Below are positions 50,449 to 59,647 of a stretch of DNA of 64,000 nucleotides, in pieces; position 1 is the first letter of the stretch, and each line of letters opens with the position of its first letter. The stretch is taken from positions 145,139,937 to 145,203,936 of the forward strand of contig OV884011.1 of the NCBI GenBank assembly GCA_930367205.1, given 5' to 3'. The stretch comes from Acanthosoma haemorrhoidale (lineage: Eukaryota; Arthropoda; Insecta; Hemiptera; Acanthosomatidae). The notes under the pieces were generated by a model. The model was not told the origin of the DNA. It did not search any database and worked only from the letters and a program-made list of their open reading frames with translations. The position numbers and the translations under genes are program-made.

Positions 50449-50595
50449 ATATGCCATTTCTGAGTCAAGTGTAACGTTTTACAAATCAAATGTAACCCTT
50501 TCCAGGTTACAAACAACCCTTTCCAAAGCTTATGTTACTCCTTCCAACTCCATTGTAACCCATTTTCTTTCAACTGTACCAGTTTCTGTCTACAG
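50449..50595 (+). repeat. Degenerate 21-bp minisatellite, array 1
   Basis: Units start at about 50449, 50470, 50491, 50513, 50534, 50554 and 50575, spaced 21, 21, 22, 21, 20 and 21 bases. The best unit is TGTAACCCTTTCCA followed by seven variable bases. Because 21 is a multiple of three, the open frame at 50267-50671 shows a seven-residue periodicity (VTFYKSN, VTLSRLQ, TTLSKAY, VTPSNSI, VTHFLST). I regard that as a consequence of the DNA repeat, not proof of coding. A second array in opposite orientation lies about 540 bp downstream. Confidence 0.75.
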
Positions 50596-51136
50596 TTGGG
50601 AAGAGCACAAAAATTCACCAGGAGAAATGATCGCGAACATTTTTTTTTTCCAAGACATTTTAGCACTTTAACACATTTATTAATAATATTATTTCGTATA
50701 CGCCAAAACACCCAACACCAGGGTATTTAGAATGTACAGATGGACTGTATCGATTGCCATAGCGGGGAGAAAGAAATTTGCTTACCTCGGTCTATCACCT
50801 CTGCCAACAATATTCCTCTTACTTCTCGTTGATGCGGCTCAGCACATGACACCACCTTCAAGTTCTATAATAACGTTAATACAACGGGAAAAGCAATACT
50901 TCACGACTATAGCTCCCGGTATGTTTCACTTTATTTTAATTACACCGACAAGATGGCTACAAAACAGAAAAATTACCATTTTACAAAAATGAAGGAAAAA
51001 CTTCAAGGAAAAAATGTTTTCTCAGAAAATAAATAAGTAAAATAAAATGTGAATTGAACAGTTCTTAACAAGAATTATACTCACAGGAAAATTATTATCG
51101 CGTAAAAAAACGCTTTTATTACTAAGGAGAAAGGAG

Positions 51137-51320
51137 CATAATGGTTGAACTAGGAAAATGTTCAAGTGGAAATGATCCCAAACATTTCTAGGGTTACAAA
51201 TGGAATGGAAACTGTTACAATAGAAATAAAATTGGTTACAACGTGGAAAGAGTTGCATATCATTTGGATAGCGTTCCAGCTCTTATGGAAAGGGTTGCTT
51301 GGAAAATGTTTAAATAGGCT
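51137..51320 (-). repeat. Degenerate 21-bp minisatellite, array 2 (inverted)
   Basis: On the plus strand the units end in GGTTACA or GTTGCA, at spacings of 21 bases except one of 17 (51241-51257): unit ends fall near 51198, 51219, 51240, 51257, 51278 and 51299, with more degenerate units on either side. The unit, GGAAAGGGTTACA, is the reverse complement of array 1. The two arrays could therefore form a long imperfect hairpin if transcribed together. The plus frame 51166-51618 reads across it and is not considered a gene. Confidence 0.75.
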
Positions 51321-51332
51321 AGGAAATGATCA

Positions 51333-51406
51333 AATAGAACAAGTAGCGTACCTGGGAGGGGAGGGGTGCGGTCTACCCCGGCCGGCATACATTTGGGGGG
51401 CGGGGT
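51333..51406 (+). repeat. Conserved GC-rich motif, copy 1
   Basis: A stretch of about 70 bases starting ATAGAACAAG, then GCGTACCTGGGAGGGGAGGG, then a TCTACCCC segment and ACATTTGGGGG, recurs in direct orientation at 52870-52945 with only about seven differences. It is far more GC-rich and better conserved than anything around it. It directly follows minisatellite array 2. Probably the conserved end of a dispersed element; family not recognised. Confidence 0.75.
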
Positions 51407-52869
51407 GGTATTTTTTATATTTACACCTTATTTATATGAAAATAAAAATAAATAATACAATAATATTGAAAGCAACGGGATCAATGATAAAAATAAGTAT
51501 GCAATTTACCAAAAAAACGTGCAGAGTCCCGCGGCCCGACTTATACCATCAATTTGGAATTGGCATGACCACAATGAATATACGTCACCTGAAGGTAGGT
51601 AAACAAAGTATTTTTTAAAGGGTCCTTATATACGCTTCGATTTTACCATTATGTGTACAATCTGTCTCAACAAAAGAACTATTTTGTGTTATGTGCAGTA
51701 TTCTTAATAACCAGCCTTAATTTTTATAAAAATACAAATGATGGCAGTTTGGGGATCGCCCTAGACGGCAAAACCTCTTTGCTTGTCCCTGAATTGACCT
51801 GATATCAATGACAACAAAATTTGTTTAATTTTAACAATTAATAATTAACATTTAATGTTTTTACCTTATTGATGTAATACATATGTATATATACTATAAT
51901 AGAGCTAACATATGAAAAACAACCGTAGATAATGTCATAAATAATTTTTACTTACTAACCAAAATAGATAAGAATCGACCTATTGGGTTCTTAGTGATGC
52001 CACGAAATAATCCTAATTTTCGTAGTTTGGCTAGAAAAGGTTGTTAACCTGCAGGAGAGCCCACATTCCGCCCGTAATGAGAGAACATAACAGCGTTACA
52101 CCCCAACGAACAAACAAGCTTAATGACATTATTATATCACAAACTTCATAATTTGCAAAGCAATGCCCCTTTTAAGAAGTGCCTCCTGCATTCTACCAAG
52201 TTAACGAGACGCACACAGTACAAAATAACGTCTTGTATGTCGGGGTAATACACTTGATCTAGAACGTGCTAACCACACGGCTGATGAGGAAATTCGTCTA
52301 CTAATAGGGTCGCACATTACCGATTACGGAGAGCTGCATAGGTAGTCGGCATCGGTTACGTAGAGCACTGAGGCAACACTGCAATCAACCGGGAGCGTTC
52401 CCAGCTTTGTGTAGTGAGGCCACCGTTTGCAGGAAACCATTGGGGTGAGAGAACTGATCATTTGGTTATCTTCTCACTTCGTAACTCCTAACGTAGACAA
52501 CATACGTAGATGTTGACTCAGGATCTGATGCTATGCTAATGAGTTATTGTTTTCGCATCAAAACATTTTGTTCATAAGGCACTAGGCCATTCTTGACAGT
52601 GGAAACTATCAGGCTAACGGATGACCTTATGGGGTGTTTCATTCGAGATAGTTGAATAAAGTATACAATTGTAGTCTGGTCGCGATAAAGGTTTATTTGA
52701 AAATCACAATGAACAGTACGTCCATCATGCTCGAATGTTGTGTGCACCAAATCGCTAGCATGAAACATAATGAGAACATACGTATATATAATTTGAAGAA
52801 ATCAGAATGTTGCAACTTATTTCAAATCAGCAGGAAGAAAGGGAGTAATAACTGCTGGCATAGACATAT
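51407..52869. other. Mixed DNA between the two GC motifs, no gene
   Basis: Bases about 52060-52540 are less AT-biased but have no recognisable open frame. Nothing else was found. Confidence 0.5.
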
Positions 52870-52945
52870 AAATAGAACAAGCAGCGTACCTGGGAGGGGA
52901 GGGGTGCGATCTACCCGGGCGGCACACATTTGGGGGCGGTGGTAG
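52870..52945 (+). repeat. Conserved GC-rich motif, copy 2
   Basis: Direct repeat of 51333-51406, again preceded by AAATAGAACAAG-like text and followed by AT-rich DNA after GGGGGCGG. In this copy the TCTACCC segment is followed by GGGCGGCACACATTTG. The downstream sequences of the two copies do not match over any length, so only this short part is shared. Confidence 0.75.
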
Positions 52946-53769
52946 TATTTTAATCTCAACCCCATAAAGATAATTCCGGTATCATATTGAATATTGAGAT
53001 ATAGTATGTGATACCAGCTGTAATAGTCCAGGCAACAAAGGCCAAAATATGACGATTAGAAAAAAAATTATGTAGTTCTAATTTTTGGTAGAGTTGATGG
53101 GGGGATAGTGTTCTGTACGACATACTAAGGAGTGGATGGCGGAAAGCTAGGATTCCATGCTCATCTTTTTGTGGCAACTGCTATAGAGCATGTACCAACG
53201 GTCTACCTAACGAAAATGAAGACTTGAATATTGATTTCGATAAGGAAGAAGAAGATTCGTGTTTTCCCACCCTCATATATCTTCTAAACCATTGGCGCAA
53301 CTGTAAAAATGAATAAGAACATTTTTATAGCCGATTTTGTGTACTTTAATTTTCCATATAAAGTACTTTTTTTAAGTTGGCAATATATTAATAACAGCCG
53401 AAAAAAAATGAGCTTAAACCCCCCCTCCCTCAGGGACTTTTAAAACAGCTGTACTAAAAATAGGAACTAAATCACTTTTATTTCCCTATTTTTCCTCAAT
53501 AGATTCGGCAGTTATTCAACCTCGGGTGGATCATTTCTGGTTATTTGTTAACTGGGAAAGTTAACTTGTCCAGGGTTCATGAACCGAATTATGTTTTTTT
53601 ATTAGAGCTCAGGGTCCATTTCTGTTTAAAATAATAAAAAATTACCGAATAAAGAAAGGGTAATATTCTAGAACACCTCTCCTCTCTATTATTATACTTT
53701 AATTATTTACAGCGATTCATCTGCAAACTGAAGCTACAATCAGCCACATACATTATATCTGACTCCGCA

Positions 53770-54123
53770 TATTATGTAGGTTAATGAAAAGGGTATTAAT
53801 AAACTCTGGGAATTGTTAATTATTATTGGGAATTGCTAAGGTATTAAAGGTTCAGTGTCAGGCGAAGAAATGCTATTTTGTACAGTAAAATACTTTGTTT
53901 TGGCAATTTTATATATTCCTCACTTGCTGGTTACCAGTTTATATTTACATGTAAAACTAAAATTTATATTCATGTATCAGACGGAAAAATGTCTAAGCAA
54001 ACAAATAAAATTGTTTTTTTTTTTTTGGAAATTACAAAAAAAAAAGAAAAGCTTTTAACAAACCTTTGAGGTCATTTCTTTAGTAATAATGTTTTCAATT
54101 TTTGTAGTGAAAACAGGATACCA
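53770..54123 (+). repeat. Tandem duplication, unit 1 (A-B-C)
   Basis: Three sub-segments occur in order: A (53770-53808, TTATGTAGGTTAATGAAAAG type), B (53838-54013, containing CACTTGCTGGTTACCAGTTT) and C (54091-54123, ending AAAACAGGATACC). The same three recur from 54127. The plus frame 53855-54058 in B (67 codons) is partly shared with the second copy. Confidence 0.8.
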
Positions 54124-54126
54124 TTA

Positions 54127-54911
54127 TATTATGTAGGTTAATAAAAAGGGAATTAATAAACTCTGCCACCCGAGGGAAAACAGTTTAGCCAACTTTGAGC
54201 ACATCTGTTTCCGGCGGTATATCGTCCTGATTAAAAGTTGCTCCCTAGGGACCGCTGACAGATTATCGCCTCGGGGAGAACTTCTAGATTAGTCTCAGCT
54301 TAATATTCCTAGGTCTGGACAGTTGGATATTTCAGAAAGAGAAGATTTGAAAAAGAAATCCTTTGGTCCAAGGAAAAATTAAGGCTAATAATTTTAGAAT
54401 ATTAAAACTGATGGAGGGGATATTTTCAAGAAGAAAGTCGATACAACCGATATACAATAGATCTATCTGCTAAGGATTGGAAAAAAAAACTTTTTTTGTT
54501 AGCGCAGCATTTAGGCAAACCACTATAAAAAGGAATATGATATCTAAAAGTTGCTACCCTTTCCTAACAGTTATATTACAAGAAGGTAATTCTGTAGTAA
54601 AATTACCAAGGGGTGGAAATCGAACCCACAGGCCACCACGCCAAAACCCAGTATTATTATATTATATACACCCCCCCCCCCACCCAGTAGTAAGGTATTA
54701 CAGAGTCTCGTATATCAGGGGACGAAATGTTATTTTGTACAATAAAATACATTATTTTTTATATATTGCTCACTTGCTGGTTACCAGTTTATATTTACAT
54801 GTAAAAATAAAGTTTATATTCTTGTATCAGACCGAAAAATGTCTAAGTAAACAAATAAAATTCTTCTATAAAATTTTTTTCAATTTTAAACGTAGTAAAA
54901 ACAGGATACCA
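54127..54911 (+). repeat. Tandem duplication, unit 2, interrupted (A' - insert - B'-C')
   Basis: A' is at 54127-54165, B' at 54691-54868 and C' at 54877-54910. Between A' and B' lie about 525 bases (54166-54690) absent from unit 1, where only about 27 bases occur. B and B' are about 90% alike, and B'-C' is about 65 bases shorter than B-C. The 168-codon frame 54477-54983 starts in the insert and runs through B'-C'; it is chimeric and unrecognised. Confidence 0.8.
54166..54690. mobile_element. Insertion within duplicated unit 2, unclassified
   Basis: The insert is defined by comparison with unit 1. It carries a GC-richer left part, a minus-strand B-box-like word (GGTTCGATTTCC, plus 54615-54626) next to a tRNA-like GTGGTGGCC, and an oligo(C) tract of 11 at 54671-54681 close to its right edge. 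This suggests a tRNA-related retroposon on the minus strand, but no A box at proper spacing, tail or target duplication was established. Confidence 0.4.
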
Positions 54912-55313
54912 ATAATCCATTATTTTTTTATTCACGTATTAAGAATTTTGTCGTTATTGAAGTATGGTGGTGAAGTTGTTTAGGGTGTGAATGGGAAACT
55001 CGTTAGATTGAAGAATCCTTCGTCAATTACATTATTAATTACATACGACATAAATTGCAACGCTTAGGCTTAGTAGATGTGAAAGATCAATTCAGGCTAT
55101 GAAATGGGACGAATACATAACACAGATATATAGAGCGTAAATCTTATAAAACGGTTAAGGTGATTGAAGAAGCTAGTAGCTATGATACTGGATCTGAATA
55201 ATCTAACGATGGCATGGTCACATAACCACTCATTGGTTTTGATTCCTCTGAAGAAAGTTTGTCAGGACTTCAGAACTAACCGTCGCTTTTGTTTGCACCT
55301 GTAACCCCTACAT

Positions 55314-55830
55314 TTGCTAATATGCCTTAACATACCTGGAGCAGCATGCTGGAAATGTGGATCACAGATAACATCGGGGTACATTCAAGGCTTAAACAAT
55401 GTGAAGAAAGTGTTCCCGCCTGAGTTTCACTTAGCACTCACTGACGGGCTACTGCCAGATGTTTGTTTATACGTCATATCTTATCTAGAGTCTGTCTCTA
55501 ATTAGTGCTTAAGATCTTGTAGACGGGTGGAATGTGGTAGGGACCCGGCTTACAGTAAAACGCATATGTATAATCGGAAAAAGTTCAATTTGCTACGGTT
55601 CGTTGAGTTATTGGCGGGTTATAGACGTAAAACCACAAGATCATCAACGCGGTTGTTCAGTGTATTTAAACTTGTTTGGATAGATCACCAGCACGAGAGA
55701 GTAATAGGATGACAGTAGAACCCCAGGTACTTGGAGGACTTACACTTTTAGCCCAGTAGAATTTCCTCAAAGAAGACAACCACCTGGCAAAAGGTGGAGT
55801 AATTAAGTTTTATTGTTGAGGTATGAATTT
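55314..55830 (+). pseudogene. Possible decayed coding DNA, perhaps transposase C-terminus
   Basis: One frame is open from 55314 to 55712 except for a single TAG at about 55503-55505, about 130 codons with balanced composition (GLNNVKKVFPPEFHLALTDG; KKFNLLRFVELLAGYRRKTT). A following stretch in another frame reads FSPVEFPQRRQPPGKRW. The order of a hydrophobic LxxFxxELL segment, an RRxTRSS stretch and an FPxxxPP-like stretch is reminiscent of the region before the cysteine-rich tail of piggyBac-type transposases. The resemblance is faint, and no catalytic aspartates or cysteine pattern are visible. It may be chance. Confidence 0.2.
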
Positions 55831-55889
55831 TCCAGCCTCAGCTCTTGTCCAGTTACTTCCAGTGCAGTTTAGGTAAAAATATATTTTAG

Positions 55890-56205
55890 CTAATTTCAAA
55901 GGACATTAAATTTCTTGCAATGGTATGTAAATGTCATGAAGCAAACCATCAAGAAAACAATGACGAGCTCAGACCGGTTAACTCGTGGACGAGGTATAAC
56001 CGAAAGCGTTCCCACTCGTTTCGGATTGTGCATGACAGGATGTGTGTTGATGAAATTAAGAACTACTGCAGTTGTGTATCGGCTGCTTCAGAACAAAAAA
56101 CTGACATGGGACGTTCCCGGATCGGGAGGGATTACGATGAAATTAATATCCTAATGAAGTCACAATCCTTTTCCAACTGTCAGCTACTTAATATCAATAA
56201 GTGAG
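55890..56205 (+). CDS. Unrecognised open frame or possible exon (low confidence)
   Basis: The frame with ATG at 55920 gives 94 residues with a polar, basic composition (WTRYNRKRSHSFRIVHDRM; ASEQKTDMGRSRIGRDYDE). It is open back to an upstream TTTTAG (55884-55889), which could serve as a splice acceptor, and it closes at a GTGAGG that would be a good splice donor, so an internal exon is conceivable. Another frame of similar length overlaps it (55915-56154). I recognise no domain. The pyrimidine tract before the acceptor is poor, and no partner exon was found. Length alone is compatible with chance. Confidence 0.15.
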
Positions 56206-56739
56206 GGCGTAAGAGAAGGTAAATGTCAAAATATTAGTATTTGAGAAAGCGTTGGGGGATTTTTGATAATTGCAGTTTCTAAGCCACTTATCAAAAGCAG
56301 GTACTAGGGCCCCGATGTTAGACTCCGAAGCCACCATAGTCCCAGAAAACGGCCCAAGACTTCCAGGCTATGGACTATCCCGACCATTCCGCACCCACAA
56401 AAGCAGGCACTATTCTCACTTTTTACTCACATATGGCTGCTAGTGGATTTCTCTGAACTAGCGAGATTTGAATGAAAACATGAATTTGAAGTGAGGTGTA
56501 ATTTCTGTATTTTTATTGTATATATCTAACTTAGGTAATCATATACGTTGCTTATGGGGTCAAATATTGCTAAGTAAATAGGTTTTAGAGAGAAAGATGA
56601 TTTTGGTATTAATAATAAGTTCATTATTTTCTAATGCCGCTCATGATATTGGTGGAAGTTTTTAAGACTACTTAAAATGGTTCTGTAATAATAGCACCCC
56701 TGGAATAAATTAAGGAAAGTTAAATAACTGTTACATTTT

Positions 56740-56960
56740 TGACATTTTGAAGAATTCTGGTTACGTATTGCCTCAAAACCGGATTTTTGGAAGGATTGCA
56801 GGGTGGAGGATGGGATGTTCCGATGGCGACATCGGTAGCGTTCGCCCACGAGGACAGGTACGTGGGAGACGCTATGACCTCCTGACCCTAGAAAGTGGCT
56901 TCATCCCCCCCCCCCGGCTGGAAAGCAACCAAGGTCCCCTGTGATGTGGGTCAGAGCCCT
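56740..56960. repeat. GC-rich block with oligo(C) tract
   Basis: A block much richer in G+C than its flanks, including an 11-C tract at 56905-56915 and several CpGs. The frames crossing it (56747-56944 plus; 57114-56872 minus) are short and unrecognised. Abrupt composition change and the homopolymer suggest a transposable-element fragment. Confidence 0.35.
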
Positions 56961-59281
56961 TTGTATTCGCTGGGCGTTTCGCTTTTCTGGCAAAGCTCTT
57001 GGTTTTGTTTGTTGGAATACATTGTTTACATTGAACTTTATTCTGAGGATATTGTTCCTTAGTAATAATAAAATGAAAGTGTAAGAAACCCCGAAAGGAT
57101 GTAAATAAAAACAAAAATAAACAAATACTGGTTGATTATAAAATCTTAAAGGCGCTTAACGGAATAAGAAAATGGAATAAATAATAGAAAAAGTAAATTA
57201 ATAAAAATCTATAATAATAAATAATAAAAGAAAATAATAAATAAATAAAATCTAACCATCATTCGGAGAAGTAGTACTCGGACAAAGGCGCTTGTACATA
57301 CATACTTCAGAAAAAAGCTTGACGTCGAAAATATATCATTATCATTGATATGCCAAAGCCGTTTTGCCTATTCCGGCCATCATCAAGACTACAATTTATG
57401 GAATATTGATTTTCTATCTTAAAATTTATTTTTGAAGGCAGGTTACCAATGCGGTACATACAGCACTGGATTAATAAAAATTGAAAATATCACATCACTT
57501 ATAGGTCTGTTGTTATACTTTTTTTAGCTGTAGATATGTGCAATAGTTTCCAATGCATTATTTATTCAATTAATTATCCTTGTATTGTGTTATTGTATTT
57601 CATAATTAAAAAATGTTATGTTCTTAATTGAAGTCCTGCTAGGCGAAACGACTACTAAGTATGGTATTTAAAAAAAAAATATTACGAGATACTCCAAGCT
57701 TTTTTTTTAACATATGTACATAAATGTTTATCACTACTTTTCTTTCTATAAATAGATCTGGGTGCGGAATTCCCAAAATATTATTTAAGTAAAGAACTTG
57801 ACTAGCGTACTTTTAATTAAACAGTATTCCATTTGATTATTGCATGTATTTTTAAATATTAGCTCATAAATGACTGTTTTTAGTTAATATATTATTTTTC
57901 ATTAGTATGAAAGATGTACTTTTTCACTAGCGATAAATAGTATGCTTATTTATTACAACACAAAGTAAAAAGCTATTTTGTTGTATTTTATTTCCAATTA
58001 TTATTGTTAACTATTAGGCAAATAAATAGATAGCATAGCAACAGGGCGTGTGCCGTTTCGAAAAAACATTTTTTTATTTCATCAATACATACCGATTTCC
58101 AACGAAAGATTCATTCTTATCCTTTCAACAACTAATAAACTCCCACTGTCTATAATCCTACTTAAACGCAAAGAAATTATACATTCCGACATATTATTAA
58201 GGAAGCCTATCAAAGCAAATCATTTTAAAAGTTAATTGGCTTTTAACATTTAATTACTTTTCATTTAAAACCTAAACAATTAAATTCTTGTTAATTTATG
58301 TTAGTCCTAATGCTTTAATAACAAATTTTGATTCCTTATGTAAAAGGTTTTGTACATGCACAGACTTGTTGAACGCTGGATCTGGATACCTCTGTAGATA
58401 TGTGCAGTCAATAAGGAACGACTAATTTCAGAGTCGGTCTCTGCGGTTGCAACAGATGCCTCGATCTATAATTCGATATCTCGCAATCGATCTGTGCCAT
58501 TGTGAAACAGGTATTCCACCTGCAGGCGATTGTAGGGCAACGGCTGTGACCTGTTATTTCCACCATTTGTTCTCTAGTCGTCATCTTCCTTGCCTGTCTT
58601 GACTCTAACATAATCTGACTAGCCTGTAATCATCGGCGAATGAAAATAATGATATTTATTAATAACATTCAATAAATATTATTGGAAACCGCATATATAA
58701 CCTGAAAATGTCATCTAATTCGATAGAAAAAGAGAAAGGGAGACACATTTTCTGTCTACAATAGTAAAAAGAAACATGCATATATATAATAACAAAGTGA
58801 CCGTATGTCTGAGTTGTAATAGCGCTCTAAAGAAGGTATGTCCGAAGCTGATGTGGAAAATTCGACAACCTATCTTGAATGATTAAGTCTGGTAAGGCAT
58901 TAGCAAAATTAATAATATAGTACAACTGTAATCGTACGCCCAGTCAGATAGGTTGCTTAGCAATGAAGATTTGAATTCCCTAGCTCAAACCCATGCAATT
59001 TTGATCGTATTGTACAATAAATGGTAACGCGTGGACCGGGCTTCAGGCGTCCCGGGCCTACCTTATTTGCATCCCATCTGCGGCTTGGGCGACTAGCTTA
59101 TTGGTTGCCCGAATTTTATTTGGGTCACACTTTTACCATTTGTGGAGAAGCTAAACGTGGAAAGTCATAAAGCATGGCATGGAATAAATAATCGAAAGTA
59201 TGAACACCGATGACTTTCCTGGTTAAACCTTAAAAATAAATAAATAAAGATTGATCGAAACAAAAGTGAGTATGGGTCTAG
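56961..59281. other. AT-rich DNA, no gene seen
   Basis: Includes an A/T-only stretch around 57170-57250. A GC-richer bit at 59030-59110 holds ATTTGCAT (octamer-like) and CCGGGC words, but no coding sequence. Confidence 0.5.
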
Positions 59282-59320
59282 ACACCTTTCAGTTCAATGT
59301 CGCATACTGTTGAAAGGTGT
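59282..59320. other. Hairpin with perfect 10-bp arms
   Basis: ACACCTTTCA (59282-59291) and TGAAAGGTGT (59311-59320) are exact inverted copies around a 19-base loop. A second such hairpin lies 300 bp downstream. Confidence 0.7.
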
Positions 59321-59600
59321 ACTCCGCGTGGTTGTCAAGATGGTGACATGACTATAACTGTCACCTAAAACAATATCAATATTACAGCTGGGTGTTAGGA
59401 TGAAGGGAATACCCTTAACATGATAATATGAGGTAAAAGAAGCAACCATCTTAAGAAGCAAGTACATAAGGTTAAACCCATTTATTATGATATTCTGATT
59501 TCTAACCGGAGGAATAAGGTCGCTTTCCAAAACCGGCGGATAAACTCACGCCTCTGTATAAGAACTGTTTCGATTTCTGAAAATAATCGATTGCAGATGG

Positions 59601-59647
59601 ATCCGAACGGCTGTAATTCCCGTAATGGACTGGCAAACCGTTCGGAT
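59601..59647. other. Hairpin with perfect 10-bp arms
   Basis: ATCCGAACGG (59601-59610) and CCGTTCGGAT (59638-59647) are exact inverted copies around a 27-base loop. The arms are GC-richer than the surroundings. No gene is recognised nearby; minus-strand frames 59761-59546 and 59530-59294 flank it and are unassigned. Confidence 0.7.

Noticed and set aside
58960..59000. GATTTGAATTCC, a B-box-like word suggesting a tRNA gene
   Set aside because: No A box and no cloverleaf could be built around it.
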